DNA from: Gemmobacter lutimaris
Lineage (GTDB): Bacteria > Pseudomonadota > Alphaproteobacteria > Rhodobacterales > Rhodobacteraceae
DNA length: 64,000 nt
Assembly: GCF_003570715.1 (NCBI RefSeq)
Contig: NZ_QXXQ01000004.1
Location: forward strand, 1-64,000
Direction: 5' to 3'
Shown here: one piece after another, positions 25,981 to 34,905 of the stretch
How positions within the stretch are numbered: the first letter of the stretch is position 1
How the letters are laid out: each line of letters starts with the position of its first letter
The notes under the pieces: model-generated
The model's database searches: none
What the model was told of the DNA's origin: nothing
The model's input: only the letters and a program-made list of their open reading frames with translations
Translations under genes and position numbers: made by a program

Positions 25981-27180
25981 ATGCTGGCAGGAAAACGTAT
26001 TCTTCTGATCGTCGGCGGCGGGATCGCGGCTTACAAGGCGCTGGATCTGATCCGGCGGCTGCGCGAGCGGGGTGCAAGCGTTCGGGCGGTGATGACGGCG
26101 GCGGCGCAGGAATTCGTGACGCCGCTGTCGGTGGGGGCGTTGACGGCGGATCATGTGTTCACCGATCTGTTTGACCGGCAGGACGAACAGGATGTGGGGC
26201 ACATCCGGCTGGCGCGCGAGGCCGATCTGGTGGTGGTGGCGCCCGCGACAGCCGATCTGATGGCGAAGCTTGCGCATGGCCATGCCAATGATCTGGCGTC
26301 CGCCGTCCTGCTGGCGACGGACAGGCCGGTGCTGCTGGCGCCCGCGATGAACCCGCGCATGTGGGCGCATCCGGCGACCCGGCGTAATCGGGCGGTTCTG
26401 GCCGGGGACGGGGTTCTGTTCGTCGGGCCGAACCGGGGCGAGATGGCCGAGGCGGGCGAAGCGGGCGAAGGGCGCATGGCCGAGCCTCTGGAGATTGTTG
26501 CGGCGGTCGAGGCCACGCTGGGCGGTGGGCCGTTGGCGGGGCGGCATGTGCTGGTCACTTCGGGGCCGACGCATGAGCCGATTGATCCGGTGCGCTATAT
26601 CGCCAACCGCTCGTCCGGGGCGCAGGGCACGGCCTTGGCGGCGGCCCTGCGTGATCTGGGGGCGGATGTGACCTTTGTCACCGGCCCCGCCAGCGTGCCG
26701 CCGCCCGCAGGGGTGCGGGTGGTGCGGGTGGAAACCGCGCGCGAGATGCTGGCGGCGGTCGAGGCGGCGTTGCCGGCTGAGGCGGCGATCTTTGCAGCGG
26801 CGGTGGCCGACTGGCGCGTGGCCAATGCCGGGGTGCAGAAAATGAAGAAGGATGGCTCGGGCCGGGCACCTGCGCTGGAGTTTGCGGAAAATCCCGACAT
26901 TCTGGCGACGGTGTCCCGGCTGGCCGAGGGGCGCCCGCGGCTGGTCGTGGGCTTTGCGGCGGAGACGGAAACCGTCGTGGACCATGCGACGGCCAAGCGG
27001 GCGCGCAAGGGGTGTGACTGGATCGTGGCCAATGATGTCAGCCCTGCGACCGGCATCATGGGCGGGGCCGAGAATGCGGTGGTCCTGATCACTGACGCGG
27101 GAGCCGAGGCATGGCCGCGCATGGGCAAGGATGCGGTGGCACGGCAGTTGGCGGCGCGTATTGCGGCGGCGCTGGGTTGA
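25981..27180 (+). CDS. coaBC: Bifunctional phosphopantothenoylcysteine decarboxylase/phosphopantothenate-cysteine ligase
   Basis: The 399-residue fusion makes 4'-phosphopantetheine for CoA. The N-terminal CoaC flavoprotein domain (1-185) shows LLIVGGGIAAYKALDLIRRL, the catalytic His in QDVGHIRLAREAD near 75 and the PAMNPRMW motif near 121. The CoaB domain (about 190-399) has LVTSGPTHEPIDPVRYIANRSSG split around 200 and the VADW and KMKK motifs near 285-298. ATG at 25981 is preferred over an upstream extension that covers the palindromic repeat. It is convergent with the next gene, the stops being adjacent. Confidence 0.95.
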   Translation: MLAGKRILLIVGGGIAAYKALDLIRRLRERGASVRAVMTAAAQEFVTPLSVGALTADHVFTDLFDRQDEQDVGHIRLAREADLVVVAPATADLMAKLAHGHANDLASAVLLATDRPVLLAPAMNPRMWAHPATRRNRAVLAGDGVLFVGPNRGEMAEAGEAGEGRMAEPLEIVAAVEATLGGGPLAGRHVLVTSGPTHEPIDPVRYIANRSSGAQGTALAAALRDLGADVTFVTGPASVPPPAGVRVVRVETAREMLAAVEAALPAEAAIFAAAVADWRVANAGVQKMKKDGSGRAPALEFAENPDILATVSRLAEGRPRLVVGFAAETETVVDHATAKRARKGCDWIVANDVSPATGIMGGAENAVVLITDAGAEAWPRMGKDAVARQLAARIAAALG

Positions 27181-27984
27181 TCAGTCTACCGGGCAGCCGG
27201 TGACCTCGACCGCTTCGGTGGCAGACAGCACGGTGAGGCGCAGCGTCGCCGGATCAAAGGTCAGCGGTGTGCCGCGCGGGGGTTCCATTTCCGCAACGGC
27301 AACCAATTCAGCGCCTTCCCGACGCACCTCGGTATCCGAAACCCAGAGGCTTCCCCCCGGTTCCATCACCACGGTTTCCGGCGACGTGGCCGCGGGAAGG
27401 TGCAACCGGGCTGTTACCCGAAGGCCGTCCTCTGTGGGGGTGAATTCACAATGCAGCGCCGTCAGCCCGGCCTCGGTGGCGGGGCGGGGTTGTGCGTCCA
27501 GCGCGGCGGTGATCAACCCATCGGGCGCCCCCGGACCCGTCAGTTCGGCCCCGAGTTCCAGTGTGGCGGGCATGCAGATGTCGTTGCAGACCCCGAGATC
27601 CATATCTGCGCGCAGGGACACCGGCTTGCTTGGATCGGCGGGGGTGACCTCGACCGGAAGCACGACCTCATCGCGGTAGCCGATGGTTTGCATCCCGAGA
27701 AAATCGAACACTTCGGGGCGCGGCCAATGCACCTTGACCGATCCCAGATTGCTGGAGCCCGCCCAGTCAAACACCGGCGGCACACCGGCATCGCCGGGGC
27801 TGCGCCAATAGGTCTTCCAGTGCGGTGCAAGGCGCAGATGCAGGGCTGCGAAATGGCGTCCGTCTGCCTCGCGCCAGCCGGGGCGCAACTCGGCTTGCAG
27901 GATGTCGGCCTGGGTCGGCACCTCTGCCAGGGCAGGCAGGGCGGTCAGGGCGAGCAGGGGAGCAAGGAAGGGGCGCATCATCAT
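27181..27984 (-). CDS. Exported DsbD N-terminal-domain protein
   Basis: The roughly 267-residue protein starts with a Sec signal (FLAPLLALTALPALA, cleavage before EVPTQ) and then consists of one or two immunoglobulin-like modules. DMDLGVCNDICMPATLEL near residue 135 carries a C-x3-C pair and the surrounding pattern of the DsbD-alpha domain, the part that receives electrons in DsbD or ScsB. The transmembrane and C-terminal thioredoxin domains of full DsbD are absent, so this is a stand-alone periplasmic thiol protein. Three consecutive ATGs leave the exact start open. A role in periplasmic disulfide or metal handling is inferred. Confidence 0.75.
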   Translation of the reverse strand: MMMRPFLAPLLALTALPALAEVPTQADILQAELRPGWREADGRHFAALHLRLAPHWKTYWRSPGDAGVPPVFDWAGSSNLGSVKVHWPRPEVFDFLGMQTIGYRDEVVLPVEVTPADPSKPVSLRADMDLGVCNDICMPATLELGAELTGPGAPDGLITAALDAQPRPATEAGLTALHCEFTPTEDGLRVTARLHLPAATSPETVVMEPGGSLWVSDTEVRREGAELVAVAEMEPPRGTPLTFDPATLRLTVLSATEAVEVTGCPVD

Positions 27985-28156
27985 GGCGCCAAGATAGGCA
28001 TCGGGGGCGGAATGCGAAATCACATTCCGGCGACAGCTTCGTGTGCGTGTCCTGCATGTCGCAGGTTGTGGCGCGCTGCCCGGCGCCGATGTCGGGAACC
28101 GGGGGCTTGAGGCCCGCCGGGCTTCGCGCCATATGATAGGGCGAAGGGAGATCGCC

Positions 28157-28711
28157 ATGGACCTCGCCGGAGCCCTGCTTATCTCGATGCCCGCCCTGGG
28201 CGATCCGCGCTTTGAGAAAAGCGTCATTCTGATCTGTGCGCACAGCGATGAGGGCGCGATGGGTCTGATCGTCAACAAACCCTCGCAAGAGCTGGATTTC
28301 GCGGGACTTCTGGAGCATCTGGAAATTTCTGCCGCCCCCGAGGGGCGCGACATCCGTGTGCATTTCGGCGGGCCGGTGGAAATGGGACGCGGATTTGTGC
28401 TGCATTCTGCGGATTACCGGGCGGTTGGCGGCACGATGGAAGTTGCGGGCGGCTATGCGATGACCGCGACACTGGACATCCTTCAGGAACTGGCGCAGGG
28501 CGGCGGGCCGCGCGATGCGCTTCTGGCCCTTGGCTATGCCGGCTGGGGGCCGGGACAGCTTGAGGCGGAAATCGCGCGTAACGACTGGTTGACGACAGAG
28601 CCGCCTCCGGGGCTGATCTTTGCAGCAGATGATGCGGGCAAATGGTCGGCGGCGCTGAAAGCCATGGGGATCGACCCGCTGGTCCTGTCGCCCGCTGCCG
28701 GGCGCGCCTGA
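28157..28711 (+). CDS. YqgE/AlgH family protein
   Basis: The 184-residue protein matches the UPF0301 (YqgE/AlgH) family: LLISMPALGDPRFEKSVILIC at the N-terminus, GAMGLIVNKPS near residue 35, FGGPVEMGRGFVLHS near 75 and LGYAGWGPGQLEAEI near 130. The biochemical role of the family is not settled. GAAGGGAG directly upstream fixes the ATG at 28157 rather than an upstream in-frame codon. It is divergent from the DsbD-domain gene. Confidence 0.9.
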   Translation: MDLAGALLISMPALGDPRFEKSVILICAHSDEGAMGLIVNKPSQELDFAGLLEHLEISAAPEGRDIRVHFGGPVEMGRGFVLHSADYRAVGGTMEVAGGYAMTATLDILQELAQGGGPRDALLALGYAGWGPGQLEAEIARNDWLTTEPPPGLIFAADDAGKWSAALKAMGIDPLVLSPAAGRA

Positions 28712-28775
28712 TCCACCCGTGCGAAACTGGAACTTTCGTTAAAACTCCGGCGCATTTTCCTGTAGGGAATTTGGC

Positions 28776-29837
28776 TCAGAGCCAGCGGTCGCGTCCGGTT
28801 CCGACAGCTTCGGCAAGTGTGGCAAAGCCTTCGCGGGCCGCGATCATGTCCAGCCCGCGCGCGATGCGGGCGGCGAGCGAGATACCTTCATAGACCATCG
28901 CGGTATAGACCTGCACGGCCGTGGCTCCTGCGCGGATCTTTTCCCATGCCTGTTCCGGGGTCGAGACGCCGCCAACGCCGATCAGCGGCAGGCGACCTTC
29001 GGTCAGAGCAGAGAGGCGGGCAAGGACGCGGGTCGATTTCTCGAACAGCGGCGCACCGGACAGCCCGCCCGCCTGCTCGCGGTGGGGCGAGGCGAGGCCG
29101 TCGCGTGACAGGGTGGTATTGGTGGCAATGATGCCGCTTATCCCCGATTCCAGCGCGACACCGGCCACGTCTTCCAGTTCTGCCGCCGACAGGTCGGGGG
29201 CGATCTTCAGGAAAACCGGCACCGGCCGGGCCAGACCGGCGCGCACTTCCATCACACCGGCCAGCAGTGCGGCCAGCGCGGCACGCCCCTGAAGATCGCG
29301 CAGTTTTTCGGTGTTGGGGGAACTGACGTTCACCGTGGCAAAGTCGATATGCGGGCCGCAGGTGGCCAGAACCACGCCGAAATCGGCGGCGCGGTCGGCC
29401 GAATCCTTATTGGCACCGAGGTTCAGCCCCACTGGCACCGGCCCTTTCGGGCGCAGCGCAAGACGGGCTGAAATGGCGCAGGCGCCTTCATTGTTGAAAC
29501 CGAAGCGGTTGATCGCCGCGCGATCCTCGCCAAGGCGGAACAGGCGCGGTTTCGGGTTGCCGGGCTGCGGGCGCGGCGTGGCGGCGCCCACCTCAAGAAA
29601 CCCGAAGCCCGACCGCATCAGCGGCGCCAGCGCCACGGCATTCTTGTCGAAACCGGCGGCAAGCCCGACCGGGTTGGGCAGTTTCATCCCGGCCAGATCC
29701 GTCGCCAGCCGCGGCGAGGTCACGACACCCGGCAGCGGCACCAGACCACTGCGCAGGGCGGTCAGCGACAGGCCATGCGCGCGCTCGGGATCGCAGCGGT
29801 GCAGGGCGGCAAGACCCAGTGTTTCGATCAGGCTCAA
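28776..29837 (-). CDS. pyrD: Quinone-dependent dihydroorotate dehydrogenase
   Basis: The 353-residue class 2 enzyme oxidises dihydroorotate to orotate with quinone as acceptor at the inner membrane. Features are the N-terminal [18 protein letters not shown] helical region typical of membrane-associated forms, [12 protein letters not shown] near residue 58, [20 protein letters not shown] near 80, [10 protein letters not shown] near 108, [15 protein letters not shown] with the catalytic Ser near 170 and [19 protein letters not shown] near 295. The best start is a TTG at 29837 overlapping the preceding stop as TTGA; a longer frame would run into the upstream gene. Confidence 0.93.
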   Translation of the reverse strand: MSLIETLGLAALHRCDPERAHGLSLTALRSGLVPLPGVVTSPRLATDLAGMKLPNPVGLAAGFDKNAVALAPLMRSGFGFLEVGAATPRPQPGNPKPRLFRLGEDRAAINRFGFNNEGACAISARLALRPKGPVPVGLNLGANKDSADRAADFGVVLATCGPHIDFATVNVSSPNTEKLRDLQGRAALAALLAGVMEVRAGLARPVPVFLKIAPDLSAAELEDVAGVALESGISGIIATNTTLSRDGLASPHREQAGGLSGAPLFEKSTRVLARLSALTEGRLPLIGVGGVSTPEQAWEKIRAGATAVQVYTAMVYEGISLAARIARGLDMIAAREGFATLAEAVGTGRDRWL

Positions 29838-30172
29838 ATCACGCCCTCGGGGAAGATATGGCCGGAAATGCCCAGCGGCAGGGATTTGTCCCACACCACA
29901 TCGGCAAGGCGCAACGGCCGGTAAAGATGCGGGAACAGCGCACCTCCGCGCGAGGGTTCCCATTTCAGATCGGGGCCGAGGCTGTCACCGTTCACGGCGA
30001 CAAGTACAAGATCGCTTTCCGCCGCAAACCATTTGGCTGCGGTTTCCACCACCTGAGCGGCGGTCGAGAAATGGATGAAACCATCCGCCAGATCGACGGG
30101 GGCGCCGGCGGTCTGGCCGACGGTGCGGAACGCATCCCATTCGGGGCGACGGAAGATCTTGTAGATCAGCAT
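29834..30172 (-). CDS. DUF952 family protein
   Basis: The 112-residue protein (start MLIYKIF) matches the small DUF952 family often found just upstream of pyrD in alphaproteobacteria: [20 protein letters not shown] near residue 35 and [10 protein letters not shown] near 88. No signal peptide is present. Function is unknown. It overlaps the pyrD TTG start by three bases, implying co-translation. Confidence 0.85.
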   Translation of the reverse strand: MLIYKIFRRPEWDAFRTVGQTAGAPVDLADGFIHFSTAAQVVETAAKWFAAESDLVLVAVNGDSLGPDLKWEPSRGGALFPHLYRPLRLADVVWDKSLPLGISGHIFPEGVI

Positions 30173-30387
30173 GTGGCCTGATTGCACCTTGCAAGGCTTT
30201 TGGTCAATGCCTGACCGGCTTGCGCGGAAAATTGCTGGCCTGCGCGGCGCGTGGCAATCCGTGTGTTTCGTGCCGGTGCCCCGATCATGGGGTTGTCACC
30301 TTCCTTCGGCATCTGGAACGGAAGGCTTTGACTCGCGGCCGCCTGTCGCCGCAGTCTGGCAGGATCAACCAGAAACGGAGTTTCAGC

Positions 30388-31887
30388 ATGTTCGCACGAT
30401 TCCTTCTTTCGGCGGCGGTTCTCGGGCTGGGCACGGGCGCTGCGCTGGCCGAGCAGGTCACCATCACCCTTCTCGGTGTCGGCGATGTTTACAATTTCGA
30501 GGAAGAGGACGGGCGGGGCGGTTTCGCACGGCTGAATGCCGTGGCACGGGCGGAACGTGCTGCCAATCCGAATACGCTTTACCTCTTCGACGGTGACATG
30601 CTGTCGCCGTCGCTGATGTCGGGCTTCGACAAGGGCCAGAACACCATCGACCTGACGAATATCGTGCCCTTCGATCTTGCCGTGCCGGGCAACCATGAAT
30701 TCGACTTCGGCCCCGAGAATTTCTTCGAGAAGATGAAGGCGTCGAAATACCCCTGGGCCGCCATCAACATCACCAATGCCGACGGCTCGGCCATTGAAGG
30801 GCTGGGCGGGGTGATGATGAAAGAGGTGGCCGGGCTGAAGGTCGCGCTGATCCCTGTGGCGCAGGATACCTCGCCGCAGGTGTCCTCGACCGGCGATCTG
30901 AAGTTCCTGCCGACGGTCAAGACCGCCATTGCCGCCGCCGAACAGGCCATCGAGGACGGCGCCGATCTGGTGGTGGGTGTCGTGCAGACTGACATGGTCA
31001 ACGACCGTGCGCTGCTGGCCAGCCATGCTTTCGACGTGATCCTGTCGGGGGACGATCATTCCTATGCCACCGCCTATGACGGGGTGACGGCCTATGTGGA
31101 AACCTCGGTCGATGGGCAGTTCCTGAATCCGGTCGATCTGAAGATCGACATTTCCGAAAAGGACGGCAAACGCGTCATCAAATGGACACCGGAGTTCCGG
31201 TTCATCGACACGGCCGACGTGCAGCCGGACCCGGAAACGCAAGCCATGGTGGACAAGCTGGCGGCGGGACTGGATGAAACGCTGGGAGTTGAGATCGGCA
31301 CCACCGAAACCGCACTCGACAGCCGCCGCAACGTGGTGCGGGGTGAGGAATCGACCATGGGCAACCTGATCGCCGATGCGATGCGGGCCCAGACCGGCGC
31401 CGACATCGCCCTGATGAATGGCGGCGGCATCCGTGCCGATCGCACCTATGACGCCGGCGCGAAACTGACCCGCCGCGACATTCTGAGCGAGCTGCCCTTT
31501 GGCAATGTCACCGTGGTGACCGAGATTCCGGGTTCGCAAGTCCTCGGGGCACTCGAAAACGCGGTGAGCCAGGTCGAGAAGGGGGCGGGCCGGTTCGCGC
31601 AGGTGTCCGGCCTGACCTTTGCCTATGATGCCGCGGCCGAGCCGGGCAAGCGGGTGTCCGAGATCATGGTGGGCGATGTGCCGCTGGATGCGGACAAGCT
31701 CTATACCGTGGCTGTCAACGATTACATCCTTGGCGGTGGTGACGGCTATGCTGCGCTGGGCGGTGGCCGGATCGTGACTGAAGGGGTGACCGGGGCGCTC
31801 GTAGCCAATGACGTGATGGCCTATATCGAGAAGATGGGCAATGTCGCGCCCAAGGTTGAAGGGCGTATTCGCAAGCTGGGCCAATAA
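30388..31887 (+). CDS. Periplasmic 5'-nucleotidase-family metallophosphatase
   Basis: The 499-residue protein has a Sec signal (MFARFLLSAAVLGLGTGAALA) and the two-domain UshA-like architecture. The calcineurin-like domain includes VPGNHEFDFGPENF near residue 110, and the C-terminal substrate domain has GNLIADAMRAQTG, MNGGGIRADRTYDAGA near 347 and NDYILGGGDGYAALGGG near 448. Two metal-ligand positions look altered: the first motif is GVGDVYNFE, where DxH is usual, and the GHxH-type loop reads LSGDDHSYAT. Activity may therefore be shifted. A strong terminator follows. Confidence 0.87.
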   Translation: MFARFLLSAAVLGLGTGAALAEQVTITLLGVGDVYNFEEEDGRGGFARLNAVARAERAANPNTLYLFDGDMLSPSLMSGFDKGQNTIDLTNIVPFDLAVPGNHEFDFGPENFFEKMKASKYPWAAINITNADGSAIEGLGGVMMKEVAGLKVALIPVAQDTSPQVSSTGDLKFLPTVKTAIAAAEQAIEDGADLVVGVVQTDMVNDRALLASHAFDVILSGDDHSYATAYDGVTAYVETSVDGQFLNPVDLKIDISEKDGKRVIKWTPEFRFIDTADVQPDPETQAMVDKLAAGLDETLGVEIGTTETALDSRRNVVRGEESTMGNLIADAMRAQTGADIALMNGGGIRADRTYDAGAKLTRRDILSELPFGNVTVVTEIPGSQVLGALENAVSQVEKGAGRFAQVSGLTFAYDAAAEPGKRVSEIMVGDVPLDADKLYTVAVNDYILGGGDGYAALGGGRIVTEGVTGALVANDVMAYIEKMGNVAPKVEGRIRKLGQ

Positions 31888-31908
31888 TCCGCCCGGCCAC
31901 CCGAAGAA

Positions 31909-31939
31909 ACGGCCGGGTCAGCCCGGCCGTTTTCGTTTT
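31909..31939 (+). terminator. Rho-independent terminator after the nucleotidase gene
   Basis: ACGGCCGGG-TCAG-CCCGGCCGT is a perfect 9-bp stem with a tetraloop followed by TTTCGTTTT, 22 bp past the stop. Confidence 0.9.
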
Positions 31940-31956
31940 CCCGTAAAGGCCCTTGA

Positions 31957-31968
31957 ATTTGATCAAAT
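31957..31968. promoter_or_regulatory. Palindrome ATTTGATCAAAT in the aminotransferase promoter
   Basis: A perfect 12-bp AT-rich palindrome sits 35 bp upstream of the aminotransferase start, between the terminator and the gene. The TTTGATCAAA core resembles operators of GntR-type repressors. No regulator gene is adjacent, so the binder is unknown. Confidence 0.45.
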
Positions 31969-32002
31969 CTGTGACATAAGGCGATGAACCGGAGGTAGCC
32001 CC

Positions 32003-33376
32003 ATGTCCGTCCCATCCGACTCGCTTGTTGCAGGCGTCGATCTGGCCTGTCTGTCCTCCCTTGCCGCGCGCGAGGCGAAGCGCTTCGCGGCTGCCCGTCC
32101 GAAGACCCGCGCGGCGCTGGAAGCCGGGGCAGGGGCCTATCTGGGCGATGTTCCGATGCACTGGATGCGGGACTGGCCGATGCCCTTCCCCATGCTGGTG
32201 AAACGGGCCGAGGGCGCGCGGCTGACTGACATCGACGGCTTCCGCATCGACGATTTCTGTCTGGGGGATACCGGCTCGATGTTCGGCCATTCCCCGGCGC
32301 CGGTGGCACGCGCCATCCGCCGTCAGGCGCGGCGCGGCCTGACCTACATGCTGCCCACCGAGGCCGCGCTAGAGGCGGGCGCGCTGCTGAACCGCCGCTT
32401 CGGCACCTACCGCTGGCAGATCGCCACCACCGCCACCGATGCCAACCGCTTTGCCCTGCGCGTGGCGCGGGCGGTGACGGGGCGGCCGAAGGTGCTGGTG
32501 TTCAACGGCTGCTATCATGGCACCGTGGACGACACGATGGTCGAGCTGCACGACGGTCATACACGCGCCCGGCAGGGACTGGTCGGTCAGGTCGAGGATC
32601 TGTCGCTGGTCGCCGAAGTGGTGGAGTTCAATGATCTTTCCGCCGTGGAGGTCGCGCTGGCCAAGGGCGACATTGCTGCCATCCTGACCGAGCCGGTGAT
32701 GACCAATTCCTGCATGGTGCTGCCGCAGGCGGGGTTCCATGACGGGCTGCGCACGCTCAGCCGCCGTTATGGCGCCCTGTTGATCATCGACGAAACGCAT
32801 ACGATTTCCTCGGGTCTTGGCGGTTACAGTCGGGTGCATTCGCTGTCACCCGATCTTTTCGTCGTCGGCAAATGCGTGGCGGGCGGTATGCCCACCGCCG
32901 TCTGGGGGATGACGGACGAGGTGGCCGCGCGCTTTGCAGAATATGACGCACGGCGCCCTTCGGGCCATTCCGGCATGGGCACCACGCTTTCGGCCAACCC
33001 GATGCAATTCGCCTGCCTCAAGGCCAATCTGGCCGAGGTAATGACACCCGAGGCTTATGCCCATATGGAAAAGGGCGCCGAACGCCTTTCGGCCGGTCTG
33101 CGCCGCGTGATCGAGGCGCATGGCGCGCCCTGGCATGTGGTGCGGGTGGGCGCGCGGGTGGAATTCATCTGCGCCCCCGGCCCGCTGAAGAACGGCGCCG
33201 AGGCTGCCAGCGCGCATCAACCGGCACTGGAAGCGGCGATTCATACCGCGCTGCTTAATCGTGGCAGCCTGATCGCCCCTTTCCACAACATGATGTTGGT
33301 CAGCCCGGTCACCAGAAAACGTCAGATCGACCGTCTGATCGCTGCCTTCGACGAAATCCTTACCGAACTGTTCTGA
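32003..33376 (+). CDS. Class III PLP aminotransferase (glutamate-1-semialdehyde-aminomutase-like)
   Basis: The 457-residue enzyme has GDTGSMFGHSPAPVARAIRRQ near residue 90, LVFNGCYHGTVDDTMVELHDG near 170, the PLP-binding IIDETHTISSGLGGYSR near 260 and the Schiff-base Lys in VVGKCVAGGMPTAVWGM near 289. Overall it groups with GSA aminomutase-like transaminases but is not HemL: the N-terminal 50 residues and the partner differ. The next gene, a glutamine-synthetase-like ligase, starts three bases after its stop. The pair suggests an amine or amino acid route that combines gamma-glutamylation and transamination. The substrate is not known. Confidence 0.85.
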   Translation: MSVPSDSLVAGVDLACLSSLAAREAKRFAAARPKTRAALEAGAGAYLGDVPMHWMRDWPMPFPMLVKRAEGARLTDIDGFRIDDFCLGDTGSMFGHSPAPVARAIRRQARRGLTYMLPTEAALEAGALLNRRFGTYRWQIATTATDANRFALRVARAVTGRPKVLVFNGCYHGTVDDTMVELHDGHTRARQGLVGQVEDLSLVAEVVEFNDLSAVEVALAKGDIAAILTEPVMTNSCMVLPQAGFHDGLRTLSRRYGALLIIDETHTISSGLGGYSRVHSLSPDLFVVGKCVAGGMPTAVWGMTDEVAARFAEYDARRPSGHSGMGTTLSANPMQFACLKANLAEVMTPEAYAHMEKGAERLSAGLRRVIEAHGAPWHVVRVGARVEFICAPGPLKNGAEAASAHQPALEAAIHTALLNRGSLIAPFHNMMLVSPVTRKRQIDRLIAAFDEILTELF

Positions 33377-33379
33377 GAC

Positions 33380-34774
33380 ATGACCCAACTGCACAGCCCC
33401 TCGGGCTCGACGCTTGCCGAGGCCGAAGCCTTCCTTGACGCCCATCCGGAAATCGAAGCCTTCGACATCGTGCTGCACGACGCCAATGGCATCGGGCGCG
33501 GCAAGATCATCCGCCGTCACGAACTGCTGTCCTTCTACAAGGGCGGGCGGCATCTGCCGATCTCGATTCTGGGCCTCGACATCTGCGGCGAGGATGTGCA
33601 CGAAACCGGGCTGATCTGGGACCAGGGCGACGGCGACCTGCGCGCCTGGCCGATCCCCGGCACGTTGAAGCCGCTGCACAACACCACGCCCCCGCGTGGC
33701 GAGGTCTTCATGTCGATGTATGACCTCGACGGTAACAAGATGACCTCGGACCCGCGCCATGCCCTGCAACGGCAGGTCGATGCACTGGCGGCAGAGGGGC
33801 TGCATCCGGCGGGCGCGTTCGAGCTGGAGTTCTTTCTTCTGGCGAATGAACGCGACGCCAATGGCAAGATGGTCCCGGCGCGCGACGTGCTGGATGGCCG
33901 TCCGTCTTCCAAGACCGAGGTCTATTCGGTCGATCACCTGCACGGGATGCTGCCGCTGTTTTCCGACATCTATGCGGCGGCGGGCAAGTCGGGGATCACG
34001 GCGGAAACCATGATTTCTGAATATGCCCCCGGCCAATACGAGTTGACGCTGCATTACCGCGAGGATGTGATGCAGGCAGCGGATGATCTGATGCGCCTGA
34101 AACGCATCGTCCGGGCGCAAGCGCGGGCACATGGCGTGACCGCCTGTTTCATGGCCAAGCCCAACGAGGATTATGCAGGCTCCGGCATGCATTTCCACGT
34201 CTCGATGCAGGATGACGAAGGCCGCAATGTCTTTGTCGAGGAAGCCGAGGGTCAGTGGTCCGATACCATCCTGCACGCGCTGGGGGGACTGCGGGCGACC
34301 ATGGGCGAAAGCATGCTGGTCTTCGCGCCCCATGCGAATAGCTGGCGCCGCTTTGCCGCGCAAAGCTATGCGCCGGTCAGCCCGACATGGGGGGTAAACA
34401 ACCGCTCGGTCGCGCTGCGCATCCCGGCCGGCGACATCCGTGCGCGAAGGATTGAACACCGCCCCGCCGGGGTGGACGCCAACCCCTATCTGGTCGCCGC
34501 CACCGTGCTGGCTGGCATCCGCAAGGGGATGGCCGAAAGGATCGACCCCGGCCCGGAAACCACTGGCAATGGCTACGAGGGCGGGCAGGACGCGCCGCCG
34601 ATCCCGGTGGACTGGCGCTCGGCCATCGAGGCGGCAAAGGGCTCGGCCTTCCTGAAAGAGGCGCTGGGCGAGGACATGCACCGCACCTTCACCGCGATCA
34701 AGGCCGCCGAATATGCCCGCGTCGCGCGCACCGTGTCAGAGGTGGATTTCGACCTCTACCTGCATACGGTCTGA
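33380..34774 (+). CDS. Glutamine-synthetase-family ligase (gamma-glutamylamide synthetase type)
   Basis: The 464-residue protein has GS family blocks: FDIVLHDANGIGRGKIIRR near residue 27, MSMYDLDGNKMTSDPRHAL near 112, FELEFFL near 148, ISEYAPGQYELTLHYRED near 212, CFMAKPNEDYAGSGMHFHVS near 255 and NRSVALRIPAG near 335. It belongs to the PuuA/GlnT-like branch that ligates glutamate to amines such as putrescine, ethylamine or monoamines, rather than GlnA: no adenylylation-site context is seen. It forms an operon with the aminotransferase. Confidence 0.85.
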   Translation: MTQLHSPSGSTLAEAEAFLDAHPEIEAFDIVLHDANGIGRGKIIRRHELLSFYKGGRHLPISILGLDICGEDVHETGLIWDQGDGDLRAWPIPGTLKPLHNTTPPRGEVFMSMYDLDGNKMTSDPRHALQRQVDALAAEGLHPAGAFELEFFLLANERDANGKMVPARDVLDGRPSSKTEVYSVDHLHGMLPLFSDIYAAAGKSGITAETMISEYAPGQYELTLHYREDVMQAADDLMRLKRIVRAQARAHGVTACFMAKPNEDYAGSGMHFHVSMQDDEGRNVFVEEAEGQWSDTILHALGGLRATMGESMLVFAPHANSWRRFAAQSYAPVSPTWGVNNRSVALRIPAGDIRARRIEHRPAGVDANPYLVAATVLAGIRKGMAERIDPGPETTGNGYEGGQDAPPIPVDWRSAIEAAKGSAFLKEALGEDMHRTFTAIKAAEYARVARTVSEVDFDLYLHTV

Positions 34775-34804
34775 CCCCCGGCGCCACGCCGGGTGGCGCT
34801 GTCG

Positions 34805-34882
34805 GATTTTGAGTATTTGGGCAAGAAGCAAGGGGCAGGGCGCGCGCTTAGCCCCTTGCTTCTTGTAAAAATACTCAAAATC
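34805..34882. repeat. Palindromic intergenic repeat, copy B (most complete)
   Basis: Outer arms GATTTTGAGTATTT (34805-34818) and AAATACTCAAAATC (34869-34882) are exact complements; inside, GCAAGAAGCAAGGGGC pairs with GCCCCTTGCTTCTTG. The whole 78-bp unit is nearly a perfect cruciform. It sits between convergent genes, the expected site for a bidirectional terminator. Confidence 0.9.
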
Positions 34883-34905
34883 CCCGGCCGGGGCGCCCCG
34901 CGCGG

